Of a DNA stretch of 64,000 bases, positions 34,323 to 44,000 are shown one piece after another; within the stretch, counting starts at the first letter, position 1, and the number at the start of each line of letters is the position of its first letter. The position numbers and the translations under genes were made by a program. Source of the DNA: UBA10649 sp963749905 (GTDB taxonomy: Bacteria; Actinomycetota; Actinomycetes; S36-B12); contig CAVVOF010000003.1 in assembly GCA_963749905.1 (NCBI GenBank), positions 682,001-746,000 on the forward strand, in the 5' to 3' direction. The notes beneath the pieces were generated by a model that saw only the letters and a list, made by a program, of their open reading frames with translations, was not told where the DNA came from and did no database searches.

Positions 34323-35195
34323 CTAGAGGTTGTCGAGGGCGCCGGTGCGACGGACGGCCCACAGGTAGACGAGGACGATGACGACGGGGATGGTCGCCAC
34401 CGCCGCCGCGAACGGCAGGTTGACGACGTAGTTGATCTGCACGACGTTGCCGAGCATGATGATTTTCCCGCCCACGATCTGGGCGGTGATGTAGTCGCCC
34501 AGGCTCAGCGAGAAGGTGAAGACCGAGCCGGCCACGATCGACGGGAAGATGATCGGCATGACGACGCTGCGGAAGGTGCGGCCGCTGCGGGCGCCGAGGT
34601 CACCGGAGGCATCCAGCATCGAATCGGGCAGCCGCGTCAGTCCCGCGTAGATGGGCAGGATCATGTACGGCAGCCACAGGTACGTCAGCGTGATGACGAT
34701 GCCCATGAATCCGAAGCCGGGACCGTCGAGGCCGAGGGGCGTGAGGAACCACTGGATCACGCCCTCCTCGGGGGCGAGCATCGCGCGCCAGGCGTAGACC
34801 TTGACCAGGTAGGACGCCCACAGCGGCGTGAGCACCAGCGCTACGAGCAGTGGTCGCCACCGCGGATTCGCCACCCGCGCCATGAAGAAGGCGAGCGGCA
34901 GGGCGAGCACCATGCACAGGAGCGTGACGAGGACGGCGATCCCGAGGGTTCGCGCCATGACCCCGTAGTACGCGGGGTTGGTGAAGACCTGAGTGAAGTT
35001 CTCGAGGGTGAAGTCCCGGACGATCTGCCCGGTGAAGTCGTCGACCGTCCAGAAGGCGGTCAGGAAGAGCGCAGCGAGGGATCCCAGGTAGATCAGGACC
35101 AGCCACAGCATCGGTGCGGTCAGCAGACCGGCGAGCCGCATTCGCGGATGCCGGTAGCCGAAGCCGCCCCGTGGGGTGGTGGCCATGGTCGTCAC
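34323..35195 (-). CDS. potB: ABC transporter permease, PotB-like
   Basis: A 290-residue permease with six membrane helices. LYLWLPYMILPIYAGLTRLP and LDASGDLGARSGRTFRSVV carry the EAA loop for contact with PotA. The N-terminal charged stretch precedes the first helix (MLWLVLIYLGSLAALFLTAF). The GTG start has GAGGG at about six bases. An ATG three codons on is an alternative. It follows the solute-binding gene by 42 bases in the operon. Confidence 0.85.
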   Translation of the reverse strand: MTTMATTPRGGFGYRHPRMRLAGLLTAPMLWLVLIYLGSLAALFLTAFWTVDDFTGQIVRDFTLENFTQVFTNPAYYGVMARTLGIAVLVTLLCMVLALPLAFFMARVANPRWRPLLVALVLTPLWASYLVKVYAWRAMLAPEEGVIQWFLTPLGLDGPGFGFMGIVITLTYLWLPYMILPIYAGLTRLPDSMLDASGDLGARSGRTFRSVVMPIIFPSIVAGSVFTFSLSLGDYITAQIVGGKIIMLGNVVQINYVVNLPFAAAVATIPVVIVLVYLWAVRRTGALDNL

Positions 35196-35237
35196 TGGGA
35201 TCCCTCGCTATCGCGCGTTCAGTACGTCAGCTGGTGA

Positions 35238-36452
35238 TCAGCTGCGCAGGGCAGACCAGGCGGTGACCCACTCGGAGTAGGGAACACACTCGGTGTCCGT
35301 ACGCCCGTCGAGGCACTGCGCGGTCGGGGTGTTCCAGTAGTAGACGTCGCTCCAGTAGTCGGTCTCGGTCGCGTGGAACACGTCGCAGTGGTCGGCATTG
35401 GCCGTGAGCGCGCAGGCCTTCTCGTTGGCCGGCGCCTCGCCGAACCACTCGGCTGCCTGAGCATTGATCTCCGGTGACGCGATCCAGTCGAGCCACTTGT
35501 ACGCACAGTTCACGTTCGCCGTGTCCTTGGCGATCATCCACGTGTCCGACCAGCCGGTGGCGCCCTCCTTGGGCTTCACCGCCTCGATCGGGGTGCCCTC
35601 GGCCTCGACGGCGTTGGCGACGACCTGCCAGGTGGTGCTGGCCACGGTCGTGCCCTCCTTGAAGGCCGCCATCTGCTTCAGGTAGTCGCTCCAGTACTCG
35701 CCGACCAGGCCCTTCTGCTGCTCGAGCAGCGCCATGGCCGCATCGAACTGGGCGCGGTCGAGCGCGTACGGGTAGGTGATGCCCAGGTCGGGCTGGGTCG
35801 CCATCAGGTAGACGGCGGCGTCAGCGATGAAGATGGGCGAGTCGTACGCGCTGACCTTGCCGGCGTACGGCGAGTCAGCCTCGAAGGTGATCGCCCACGA
35901 GTCGGCACCCTCGGTGACGACGTCGGAGTTGACCATCAGCAGGTTGGCGCCACGGCCGTGCGGGACGCCGTAGTTGACACCGTTGACGGTGTTCCACTGC
36001 TGGTCCTTCAGGCCCGCGAAGATGTCCGCGTAGTTGGGCACCAGGTCCATGTTCACCGGCTGGACGTTCTCGCCGTAGATCAGGCGCAGCGACGCGTCGC
36101 CCGATGCGGACACGACGTCGTAGCCGCCGCCCTGCATGAGCTTGACGGCCTCGTCAGAGGTGCCGAACACCTTGACCTCGGCCGCGCAGCCGGTCGCCTC
36201 CTCGAAGGGAGTGACCCAGTCGACCGCGGGATCGGTCGAGCCGTCCTCGGCGTAGCCGGGCCACGCGAGGATGCTCAGCGCGCCCTCGCCGTCGCCCACC
36301 GGGCCGGCGAACGGCTCGCCGCCGGGAGCCGCGGCCGCCGAGCCCTCGGCGCCGGCCTCAGCCGACTCCTCGGATCCGCCACCGCACGCGGCCAGCATCA
36401 GTGCAGCGGCGGAACCCACCGCTGCGATCTTGAGCAGACGCTTTGTATGCAC
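35238..36452 (-). CDS. Extracellular solute-binding lipoprotein, PotD-like
   Basis: A 404-residue lipoprotein. The signal peptide ends in the lipobox LMLAAC (Cys23), followed by a Ser/Glu/Ala-rich linker (GSEESAEAGAEGSAAAAPG) and the periplasmic-binding fold: LSILAWPGYAEDG, YDVVSASGDASLRLIYG, YGVPHGRGANLLMVN. It would deliver polyamines or related cations to PotBC. Several extra cysteines near the C-terminus may form disulfides. I prefer GTG at 36452, six bases after AGGAGG. The ATG at 36458 directly abuts that ribosome site. Confidence 0.87.
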   Translation of the reverse strand: MHTKRLLKIAAVGSAAALMLAACGGGSEESAEAGAEGSAAAAPGGEPFAGPVGDGEGALSILAWPGYAEDGSTDPAVDWVTPFEEATGCAAEVKVFGTSDEAVKLMQGGGYDVVSASGDASLRLIYGENVQPVNMDLVPNYADIFAGLKDQQWNTVNGVNYGVPHGRGANLLMVNSDVVTEGADSWAITFEADSPYAGKVSAYDSPIFIADAAVYLMATQPDLGITYPYALDRAQFDAAMALLEQQKGLVGEYWSDYLKQMAAFKEGTTVASTTWQVVANAVEAEGTPIEAVKPKEGATGWSDTWMIAKDTANVNCAYKWLDWIASPEINAQAAEWFGEAPANEKACALTANADHCDVFHATETDYWSDVYYWNTPTAQCLDGRTDTECVPYSEWVTAWSALRS

Positions 36453-36511
36453 CTGCATCCTCCTGTTCTTGTGCGAAGCCGGCGGCGGCTGCCGACGGCT
36501 GGGGGAAAGTC

Positions 36512-37540
36512 CTATTCCGAGACCTGGTACTCGTGCTGCGGGTCCCAGGTCAGCAGCACCGCCTGGCCACGCATGTGTCGCAGGTCGACGGAGCCCTCGG
36601 AGTTCTGCTGCACGACCATGAGCGTCCCGCCGACCTCGAGGTCCACGACGAAGCGCGTCGACATGCCCACGTAGACGACCTCGCGCACCGTGCCGCGGAC
36701 CGCGTGCCGACCGTCGGGCACCTGCTCGTCCGCGCCGATCACCTGGATCTTCTCGGGGCGCACCGACCACGTGCCGGGCTTGCCCAGCACGGCTTCAGCG
36801 GCCGCGCTCTCGAGCAGGTTCGACGTGCCGACGAAGCCGGCGACGAACGGCGTGGCCGGGTGCTCGTAGACCTCGGTGGGTGTGCCGAGCTGCGCGATCC
36901 GGCCGGCGTTGAACACGGCGATGCGGTCGGACATCGTCAGCGCCTCGTCCTGGTCGTGCGTGACGAAGACGAAGGTGATGCCGACGTTGCGCTGGATCTC
37001 CTTGAGCTCGACCTGCATCTGCTCGCGCAGCTTCAGGTCGAGGGCGCCGAGCGGCTCGTCGAGCAGAAGCACCTTGGGCCGGTTGACCAAGGCCCGGGCC
37101 AGGGCCACCCGCTGGCGCTGTCCGCCGGAGAGCTGGGAGGGCGCGCGATCGCCGTAGCCCTCGAGACGGACCGCCTCCAGAGCCTCGCGTGCCCGCTGCT
37201 CGCGCTCCGCCTTCGCGACCTTCTTCACCTTCAGCCCGTACTCGACGTTCTTCTGCACGGTCATGTGGGGGAAGAGTGCGTAGTCCTGGAAGACCGTGTT
37301 CACGTCGCGGTTGTAGGGCGGCACCCGAGTGACGTCGACACCGTCGAGTTCGATGGTGCCGGCATCGGGCCGCTCGAAGCCGGCGATCATCCGCAGCACG
37401 GTGGTCTTGCCCGAACCCGACGGACCGAGCATCGTCAGGAACTCGCCGTCGTACACGTCGAGGTCGACGCCATCGACGGCCACGACATCACCGAACCGGC
37501 GGACGAGGCCACGGATGCGGATTGCGACCGAATCGGCCAT
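36512..37540 (-). CDS. potA: ABC transporter ATP-binding protein, PotA-like
   Basis: A 342-residue ATPase that powers the permease pair. Walker A GPSGSGKTT, the ABC signature LSGGQRQRVALARAL, Walker B VLLLDEPLGALD and the switch His in FVTHDQDEALT are all present. A C-terminal TOBE-type beta domain follows (SVRPEKIQVIG). Text FQDYALFPHMTV is typical of PotA/FbpC-type ATPases. It is first in the potA-SBP-potB-potC operon, transcribed from the 162-base gap at 37541-37702. Confidence 0.92.
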   Translation of the reverse strand: MADSVAIRIRGLVRRFGDVVAVDGVDLDVYDGEFLTMLGPSGSGKTTVLRMIAGFERPDAGTIELDGVDVTRVPPYNRDVNTVFQDYALFPHMTVQKNVEYGLKVKKVAKAEREQRAREALEAVRLEGYGDRAPSQLSGGQRQRVALARALVNRPKVLLLDEPLGALDLKLREQMQVELKEIQRNVGITFVFVTHDQDEALTMSDRIAVFNAGRIAQLGTPTEVYEHPATPFVAGFVGTSNLLESAAAEAVLGKPGTWSVRPEKIQVIGADEQVPDGRHAVRGTVREVVYVGMSTRFVVDLEVGGTLMVVQQNSEGSVDLRHMRGQAVLLTWDPQHEYQVSE

Positions 37541-37627
37541 GGACTAGCGCTCCCTGCGTGGACTGCGGACCTACGAATGCGGAACAGTACCCCGTGATAG
37601 CGGTTTCATTTGCATATCCCCCCATTC

Positions 37628-37677
37628 ACACCGGAAATCGTTACCGATTCGATGTTTCACGACGGTTTCCGGCGTGT
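37628..37677 (-). terminator. Inverted repeat downstream of fbpC
   Basis: Arms at 37628-37641 (ACACCGGAAATCGT) and 37659-37677 pair with small bulges, 26-75 bases past the fbpC stop. It could terminate fbpABC before the potA promoter, or act as an operator for potA. The rest of 37541-37702 is AT-richer and should contain that promoter. Confidence 0.45.
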
Positions 37678-37702
37678 GTCGAGGTCGGCCCGTGCGCCGG
37701 GA

Positions 37703-38737
37703 CTACCCCTGCGGCTGGGCGAAGAGCCGGCCGACGCCGTCCACGACGACACCCACCCGGTCACCCGGCTGGGCGGCCCGGCTGCCCGGCACGCGCACCG
37801 GAACCTCTGCGCCCGTGTCGAGCCGCACCACCAGCACGCTGTCGTGCCCGTGGTACGAGCGGGACCGCACCGAGCCCGGCGCGCCCGAGCCCTCGCGTTC
37901 CGCCACCAGCCCGAGCTGCTCCGGACGAAGCACCAGCAGACCGGTGGCCCCCGCTCGAGCATCGGGGACCTTCACCTCGCCCAGTGCGCAGGTGACCCAC
38001 CCGTCCGCGGCCGCGGCGGCATCGAGCTCAACGGCGTCGCCGACGAAGCGCGCCGTCGTCAGGTCCACTGGGTGCTCGTAGAGATCGGCCGGGCCGGCCA
38101 CCTGCACCACCGTGCCGTCCCGCACCACGGCCACCCGGTCAGCGATCGACAGCGCCTCCTCCTGGTCATGAGTGACGAGGATCGTCGTCGTCCCGGTCAC
38201 GTCGAGCACGTCGCGCACGTCCGCCCGCAACCGGCCGCGCAGAGAGGCATCGAGAGCGGAGAAGGGCTCGTCGAGGCACAGCACCTCCGGACCCGGGGCC
38301 AGCGCGCGGGCCACGGCCACCCGCTGCTGCTGCCCTCCCGACAGGTGCTGCGGGCGGGCCGCGCCGAGCCCGGCGAGTCCCACCAGTGCCAGCATCTCGT
38401 CCACTCGCTCGCGGCTGCCGCGCGGCAGCCCGAATCCGACGTTCCCCGCGACATCGAGGTGCGGGAACAGCGCGCCCTCCTGCGGCACGATCCCGACCTT
38501 CCGCTGCTCCGGGGGCACCCAGGCGTCCGGGCCGGACACCTCTCGGTCGCCGAACCACACCCGGCCCGCCGTCGGTCGCAGGAAGCCCGCGAGGACCCGG
38601 AGGAGGGTGCTCTTGCCCGAGCCGCTGGCACCGAGCACGGCGACCACCTCGCCGGGGGCCACCTCCAACGAGAGGTCCCGCAGCACCGGCGGACCGCCGT
38701 AGCCGGCGGTGACGCCCTCGATGCGCACCGGGATCAT
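37703..38737 (-). CDS. fbpC: Fe(III)-type ABC transporter ATP-binding protein, FbpC-like
   Basis: A 344-residue ATPase. Walker A GASGSGKST, signature LSGGQQQRVAVARAL, Walker B VLCLDEPFSALDASLRG and switch LVTHDQEEALSIADR are visible. A C-terminal TOBE-like domain has LLVLRPEQLGLVA. Its ATG overlaps the permease stop by four bases, so the two are coupled. With fbpA and fbpB it forms a ferric iron importer, and an IdeR/DtxR box precedes the operon. Confidence 0.9.
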   Translation of the reverse strand: MIPVRIEGVTAGYGGPPVLRDLSLEVAPGEVVAVLGASGSGKSTLLRVLAGFLRPTAGRVWFGDREVSGPDAWVPPEQRKVGIVPQEGALFPHLDVAGNVGFGLPRGSRERVDEMLALVGLAGLGAARPQHLSGGQQQRVAVARALAPGPEVLCLDEPFSALDASLRGRLRADVRDVLDVTGTTTILVTHDQEEALSIADRVAVVRDGTVVQVAGPADLYEHPVDLTTARFVGDAVELDAAAAADGWVTCALGEVKVPDARAGATGLLVLRPEQLGLVAEREGSGAPGSVRSRSYHGHDSVLVVRLDTGAEVPVRVPGSRAAQPGDRVGVVVDGVGRLFAQPQG

Positions 38738-40320
38738 GCCGCGACCGTATCCGCGGTGGTCTCAGCGCCCTCGTCCGCCTCCACCGTCCGGCGTCGACGG
38801 GTCATCGCGTAGGTCATCAGCCAGGCGGGAGCGGCGGCCAGGGCGATCAGGGCGAGCGCGTATGGCGCGGCGGCTCCGTAGGCCGCCAGTTCCGTTCGGC
38901 TCCACAACTCCGTGGCGAGGGTGTCGAATCCGGTGGGTCGGAGCATCAGCGTGGCGGGCAGCTCCTTCATGGCCGTGAGCAGCACCAGCAGCCCGCCGGC
39001 GGCCACGCCGGGCCAGGAGATACGCAGCGTGGTGCTGGCCCATGCGGACAGCGGTCGACGGCCCAGCGTCCGGGCGACCTGCTCGAGGACCGGAGGCACG
39101 GCGGCCACCGACGAGCGAGTGGCACCGATGGACTTGGGCAGGAAGAGCACCGCGTACGCGAAGGCGAGCGTGGCGAGCGTCTGGTAGAGCGCCGGAATCA
39201 CCGCGAGCGTGAAGAACACCAGCGAAAGGCCGACCACGACGCCGGGCAGGGCGTGCCCGGAGTAGGCGGCCGTCTCGATCATCCGGACCCGACGGTTGCG
39301 GTAGCGCGCGGCGAGCACCGCGACCGGCAGCGCCAGGAGGACGGCCAGCACGGCGCCGAGCAGGGAGGCGCCCGCGGAGTTCAGTGTCGCGACGCCGAGT
39401 TCCGCCAGGTCCAGCGGTCGACGCGACCCGCCGGCCAGCCGGATGAGCAGCGAGACGACCGGGACGACGATGGCCAGCAGGACGTAGCCGCCGACGATCA
39501 TCAGTCCGAGTGCACGCGGGCGAGGGCCCAGGTGAGCCGCGGGGGCCGTTCGCTTCGCGCCGGATGAGGTGCGGTAGCGACGCGAACGTCCGCGCACGCG
39601 GCGTTCGAGCAGGACCAGACCCGCGGCGAGCACGACCAGGACGAGGGCCAGCACGGCGGCACCGGTGCGATCGAAGCTCGCGCGGTACGACGCGTAGATG
39701 ACCCGGGTGAAGGCATCGACCCGGAACAGGGCCACCGCCCCGAAGTCGGAGAGGACGTAGAGGGCCACCAGCAGGGAGCCGGCCGCTGCGGCCGGCCACG
39801 CCTGCGGAAGCGTGGCCTCGGCGAAAGCTCGACCGGGCGTGCGGCCCAGGGAGCGCGCGACCTCCTCCAATGCCGGGTCGGCCGAGCGCAGGGCCGCAAC
39901 CACCGGGATGATCACGTACGGCGCCGACACCAGCGTGAGCACCAGGGCCGCAGCCCAGAAGCCGCTCATGGCCGGGAACTGGGCGAGCCAGGCATACGCG
40001 GCGACGTACGACGGGATCGCCAGCGGCAGGGCGACCAGCACCAGCCAGACCCGCCGACCGGGCAGTCGGGTGCGCGCCAGCAGGGCTCCGATCGGCACGC
40101 CGATCGCGAGGCAGCCGATGACCACCACGGCGGTCAGGCCGAGGCTGGTGAGGAGTGTCTCTGCCGTGCGCATGCGCAGCAGGGCGTCCATCACCTTCTC
40201 CGGACCGGCGTCGAGGACGCGGACCACGAGATAGGCGAGCGGGAGCAGGGCCAGCAACGCCGAGACCGCCGCGGCGCTGGTCAGCGCGCGCGGCGGCCTC
40301 GGGGCGCCGACTCGGGTCAC
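38734..40320 (-). CDS. fbpB: Fe(III)-type ABC transporter permease, two fused permease domains (FbpB-like)
   Basis: A 528-residue protein with twelve or so membrane helices made of two permease halves, as in FbpB/SfuB. Each half has an EAA loop: LEEVARSLGRTPGRAFAEATLP in the first (as LEEVARSLGRTPGRAF) and LEQVARTLGRRPLSAWASTTL in the second (as LEQVARTLGRRPLSAW). The GTG at 40320 overlaps the fbpA stop codon. The frame open further upstream is arginine-rich and lies inside fbpA, so it is excluded. Confidence 0.9.
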   Translation of the reverse strand: MTRVGAPRPPRALTSAAAVSALLALLPLAYLVVRVLDAGPEKVMDALLRMRTAETLLTSLGLTAVVVIGCLAIGVPIGALLARTRLPGRRVWLVLVALPLAIPSYVAAYAWLAQFPAMSGFWAAALVLTLVSAPYVIIPVVAALRSADPALEEVARSLGRTPGRAFAEATLPQAWPAAAAGSLLVALYVLSDFGAVALFRVDAFTRVIYASYRASFDRTGAAVLALVLVVLAAGLVLLERRVRGRSRRYRTSSGAKRTAPAAHLGPRPRALGLMIVGGYVLLAIVVPVVSLLIRLAGGSRRPLDLAELGVATLNSAGASLLGAVLAVLLALPVAVLAARYRNRRVRMIETAAYSGHALPGVVVGLSLVFFTLAVIPALYQTLATLAFAYAVLFLPKSIGATRSSVAAVPPVLEQVARTLGRRPLSAWASTTLRISWPGVAAGGLLVLLTAMKELPATLMLRPTGFDTLATELWSRTELAAYGAAAPYALALIALAAAPAWLMTYAMTRRRRTVEADEGAETTADTVAA

Positions 40321-41373
40321 AGCAGCCCGACGTCCGTCAGCATCGTCAGCGTGCCGGGCAGGTCGGCCAGGTCGGCGAGCGCCACGTCCGGCCCGGTCAT
40401 GGTGTCGAGGGCAGGAAGTCCGTCCGCGGCCGCGACGTCGGCGACCAGCGGGTACTCGAAGGTGTTCTCGACGAACCACTGCTGCACCTCGGGGGTCAGC
40501 AGCCACGCGACGAACTCCGCGGCCGCGACGTCGGTCGCCGCCGGCTCCATGATGCCGACGCCCGCGACGTTCACCAGTGAGCCAGGGTCGCCGGGGGCGG
40601 TGAAAGCAATCTCGGCGCGCATCGCGTCCGCGCCGACCTCAGCAGCCTTCTCGTACCAGTAGTAGTGGTTCACCAGGCCGAGCTGCACCTGACCGGAGTC
40701 GACGGCGTCGAGGATCAGGCCGTTCTTCTCGTAGGTCTGGACGTCGTTCGCCACCAGCCCCTCCAGCCACGCCCGGGTGACGTCGTCGCCCTCGGACAGC
40801 CGCATCGCGGTCACGAAGGACTGGAAGGAGGCGTTGGTGGGCGCGATCGCGACCTGACCGCGCCACTTCGGGTCGGTGAGGTCGAGGACCGTGGCGGGCA
40901 CCTGATCCGCGGGCACCTGCTCAGGGTCGTACGCGATGACGCGTGCCCGACCGGTCACGCCGGTCCAGGTGCCGTCGGTCGACTGGTACTCGGGCGAGAT
41001 CGCCCCGGCGATGCCCTCCGGCAGGGGGGCGAGCAGGCCCTCGGCAGCCACCGCACCCAGCGCGCCGGCGTCCTGTGAGAAGAAGACCTGGGCCGGCGTG
41101 GCGTCGCCCTCCTCGAGGAGCTGGGCGGCCAACTCGGCGCTGTCGCCGTACCGCGCGGCGATCGGGATCCCCGTCTGCTCGGTGAACTGGGCGAACAGCG
41201 GTGCGACGAGTTCCTCGCTGCGTCCGGAGTAGACGGTGAGCGCCTCGCCGCCGGCCTCGGCGGACGCGCCGGCCGATTCGGTGGACGACGACCCGCAGGC
41301 GGCGAGGACGAGGGCGGAGGCGGCCAGGGCAACGCCGAGGACGAGCCGGCGTGGGACGGGAAGCGGTGGACAT
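40317..41373 (-). CDS. fbpA: Iron-binding ABC solute-binding lipoprotein, FbpA-like, interrupted by a frameshift
   Basis: Ferric-binding protein of the FbpA/FutA class. After the lipobox LVLAAC come LTVYSGRSEELVAPLFAQF, ARYGDSAELAAQLLEEG and QVFFSQDAGALGAV, all hallmarks of the family; NHYYWYEKA contains tyrosines suited to bind iron. The start (MSTASRP) is out of frame with the rest. The span is 1057 bases, one over a multiple of three. Removing one G of GGG at 41353-41355 gives MSTASRPRRLVLGVALAASA and a 351-residue lipoprotein. AAGGAG precedes the ATG. The IdeR/DtxR box is 20 bases upstream. Confidence 0.88.
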
Positions 41374-41392
41374 GCAGGAAGCTCCTTCTAGA

Positions 41393-41411
41393 TCAGGTAA
41401 GGCTTACCTTA
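41393..41411 (-). promoter_or_regulatory. IdeR/DtxR-type iron box upstream of fbpA
   Basis: TCAGGTAAGGCTTACCTTA matches the DtxR/IdeR consensus TTAGGTTAGGCTAACCTAA at 15 of 19 positions, and its core AGGTAAGGCTTACCT is a palindrome around the central base. It lies 20-38 bases before the fbpA ATG, upstream of the ribosome site, where Fe(II)-loaded repressor would block initiation. It overlaps the stop codon of the upstream sterol-carrier gene. Confidence 0.8.
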
Positions 41412-41721
41412 CTTGATCGCCAGGGAGGAGCGGCAGCCACTCCCCCAGATCCGATCGCTCCCCGCTGGCGCGCACCCGGCCGTCCGCGACCGCGTCCGCC
41501 CAGGCGACCTCGCCCCGCGCCAATGCCAGCCACGTGTGTGCGTCCGTCTCGACCACCGCCGCGGGCGTGCCCCGGCGATGCGTGTGCCCCGGGATCGCCT
41601 GCACCGCAGCGAACGGCGGGATGCGGATCTCCACCGCCCGCCCCGGCGCGCGCTGCCGCAGCAGGTCCAACGAGGCCTTCACCTCGGCCTTGAGGGCGGC
41701 GCGGTCCGACTCGGCGGTCAT
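41404..41721 (-). CDS. Sterol-carrier-family protein
   Basis: A 105-residue protein of the actinobacterial family often found after purL. Recognisable text: VEIRIPPFAAVQAIPG, HRRGTPAAVVETDAHTWLAL and RVRASGERSDLGEWLPLL, an SCP2-like fold. Its ATG overlaps the purL stop (ATGA), so it belongs to the purS-purQ-purL operon. Function in purine metabolism is not known. The final codons lie within the IdeR box of the next gene. Confidence 0.85.
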   Translation of the reverse strand: MTAESDRAALKAEVKASLDLLRQRAPGRAVEIRIPPFAAVQAIPGHTHRRGTPAAVVETDAHTWLALARGEVAWADAVADGRVRASGERSDLGEWLPLLPGDQVR

Positions 41722-44000
41722 GCGAGCGCGGCAGGCAGCGTCCGCTCGTGGGCGTCGCGCAACTCGTCCAACGTCACCGTGAAGACATCCGTGTACTGCA
41801 GGACCTGCGTGTCCTGCGGATACCCGGCATCCGCCGCGAGGCCCGAGTCGACGACGCCGATGCGATGCGCCGGAAGCTGCCGGGCATGGCACATCTCGGT
41901 GAAGCGAAGCTCCTCGGTGCGCGGCACCACCACGACGGCTCGGCCGGCCGACTCGCTGAACAGGAAGGTGAACGGATCGAGCCCCTCGGGCGCCCAGAAG
42001 CGCGCACCCACCCGTGACCGGAGGGCCATCTCGACCAGCGCCTGCGCCACACCGCCGTCGGACACGTCGTGCGCCGCCGTGAGCATCCCGTCGCGCGAGC
42101 CTGCGACCAGGATCTCGCCAAGCAGCCGCTCGCGATCCAGGTCGACCGCCGGTGGCAGTCCCCCGAGGTGTCCGTGGACGTGGTGCGCCCACTCGCTGCC
42201 GCCGAACTCGTCACGGGTGTCGCCGAGCAGGTAGATCAACTCGCCGTCCGGGCCCCAGGCCATCGGGGTGCGGCGGTCGACATCGTCGATGACGCCGAGG
42301 ACACCCACCACCGGCGTCGGCAGGATGGCGGTGTCGCCGGTCTGGTTGTAGAAGGAGACGTTGCCGCCAGTGACCGGGATGCCCAGCTGGAGACAGCCGT
42401 CCGCAAGACCGGTGGTGGCCTGCGCGAACTGCCACATCACCTCCGGGTCCTCCGGCGATCCGAAGTTGAGGCAGTTGGTCACGGCGAGCGGCACGGCGCC
42501 GGTCGCGACGACGTTGCGATACGACTCGGCCAGTGCGAGCTGTGCGCCCGCGTACGGGTCCAGCTTGGCGAACCGTCCGTTGCAGTCGGTCGAGATGGCC
42601 ACGCCGCGGCCGGTCTCCTCGTCGACGCGGACCATTCCGGAGTCCTCGGGCTGGGCGAGCACGGTGTTGCCGAGCACGTAGCGGTCGTACTGCGACGTGA
42701 CCCACGACTTCGACGCCAGGTTCGGTGCACCGACCATCGACAGGAGGGTCGCGCGCAGTTCCTCGGGCGTCGCCGGACGGGGCAGCCGGTCGGGGGCGTC
42801 GGCCTGAAGTTCGTCCTGCCACGGCGGTCGGTGGAACGGGCGCTCGTAGACCGGGCCCTCGTGCGCCACCGTGCGCGGGGGCACGTCGACGATCCGGTCG
42901 CCGTGCCAGTCGACGGTGAGCCGTCCGGAGTCGTTGACCTCACCGATGACGACGGCCTCGACATCCCACTTGGCGCACAGGGACAGGAACTCGTCGAGCT
43001 TCGCCGGCTCGACGATCGCGCACATGCGCTCCTGCGACTCGCTCATGAGGATCTCCTCGGGCGAGAGGGTCGCATCACGCAGCAGGACGCGGTCCAGCCA
43101 GACGTGCATGCCGCCCTCGCCGTTGGATGCGAGCTCGCTGGTGGCGCACGAGATCCCGGCACCGCCGAGATCCTGGATGCCCTCGACCAGGCCGGCGTGG
43201 AGCACCTCCAGGGTGCACTCGATCAGCAGCTTCTCCATGAACGGATCGCCGACCTGGACGCTCGGGCGCTTGGCCGGGCCGTCCGCGTCGAACGTCTCGG
43301 ACGCCAGCACGGAGACGCCACCGATGCCGTCGCCACCGGTGCGCGCGCCGTACAGCACGACGAGGTTGCCGACGCCCTTCGCGCTGGCGAGGTGGATGTC
43401 CTCGTGCTTCATGGCCCCGACGCACAGCGCGTTGACGAGCGGGTTGCCCAGGTAGGTCGGATCGAACACGATCTCGCCGCCGATGTTGGGCAGGCCCAGG
43501 CAGTTTCCGTAGCCGCCGACGCCGGCCACGATGCCCGGCAGCACGCGCCTGGTGTCCGCGGCGTCGAGCGGGCCGAAGCGCAGCGGGTCCATCACGGCGA
43601 TCGGGCGGGCGCCCATCGACATGATGTCGCGGACGATGCCGCCGACCCCGGTCGCCGCTCCCTGGTACGGCTCGACGTACGAGGGATGGTTGTGGCTCTC
43701 GACCTTGAAGGTCACCGCCCAGCCGTCGCCGATGTCGACGACGCCGGCGTTCTCGCCGATCCCGACGAGCAGGGCGTCCGTCTCCGGCTTCTTCTCGCCG
43801 AACTGGCGCAGGTGGACCTTGCTCGACTTGTACGAGCAGTGCTCGCTCCACATCACGGAGTACATCGCCAGTTCCGAGCTGGTCGGACGGCGGCCGAGGA
43901 TGTCGCGGATGCGCTCGTACTCGTCCGGCTTCAGGCCCAGCTCGGCGAAGGGCTGCTCGTGATCGGGGTCGTCGACGGCGTGCTGGACGGTGTCGATCAT
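41718..44000 (-). CDS. purL: Phosphoribosylformylglycinamidine synthase subunit PurL
   Basis: A 760-residue small-type PurL, the synthetase subunit that works with PurQ and PurS to make FGAM from FGAR, ATP and glutamine. Text includes MYSVMWSEHCSYKSSKVHL, VESHNHPSYVEPYQGAATG, and ATP/phosphate motifs such as GGAGISCATSELAS. The second half repeats the fold with TDCNGRFAKLDP and FVTGGNVSFYNQTGDT-like text (VTGGNVSFYNQTGD). It overlaps purQ at its start and the sterol-carrier gene at its end. Confidence 0.95.
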   Translation of the reverse strand: MIDTVQHAVDDPDHEQPFAELGLKPDEYERIRDILGRRPTSSELAMYSVMWSEHCSYKSSKVHLRQFGEKKPETDALLVGIGENAGVVDIGDGWAVTFKVESHNHPSYVEPYQGAATGVGGIVRDIMSMGARPIAVMDPLRFGPLDAADTRRVLPGIVAGVGGYGNCLGLPNIGGEIVFDPTYLGNPLVNALCVGAMKHEDIHLASAKGVGNLVVLYGARTGGDGIGGVSVLASETFDADGPAKRPSVQVGDPFMEKLLIECTLEVLHAGLVEGIQDLGGAGISCATSELASNGEGGMHVWLDRVLLRDATLSPEEILMSESQERMCAIVEPAKLDEFLSLCAKWDVEAVVIGEVNDSGRLTVDWHGDRIVDVPPRTVAHEGPVYERPFHRPPWQDELQADAPDRLPRPATPEELRATLLSMVGAPNLASKSWVTSQYDRYVLGNTVLAQPEDSGMVRVDEETGRGVAISTDCNGRFAKLDPYAGAQLALAESYRNVVATGAVPLAVTNCLNFGSPEDPEVMWQFAQATTGLADGCLQLGIPVTGGNVSFYNQTGDTAILPTPVVGVLGVIDDVDRRTPMAWGPDGELIYLLGDTRDEFGGSEWAHHVHGHLGGLPPAVDLDRERLLGEILVAGSRDGMLTAAHDVSDGGVAQALVEMALRSRVGARFWAPEGLDPFTFLFSESAGRAVVVVPRTEELRFTEMCHARQLPAHRIGVVDSGLAADAGYPQDTQVLQYTDVFTVTLDELRDAHERTLPAALA

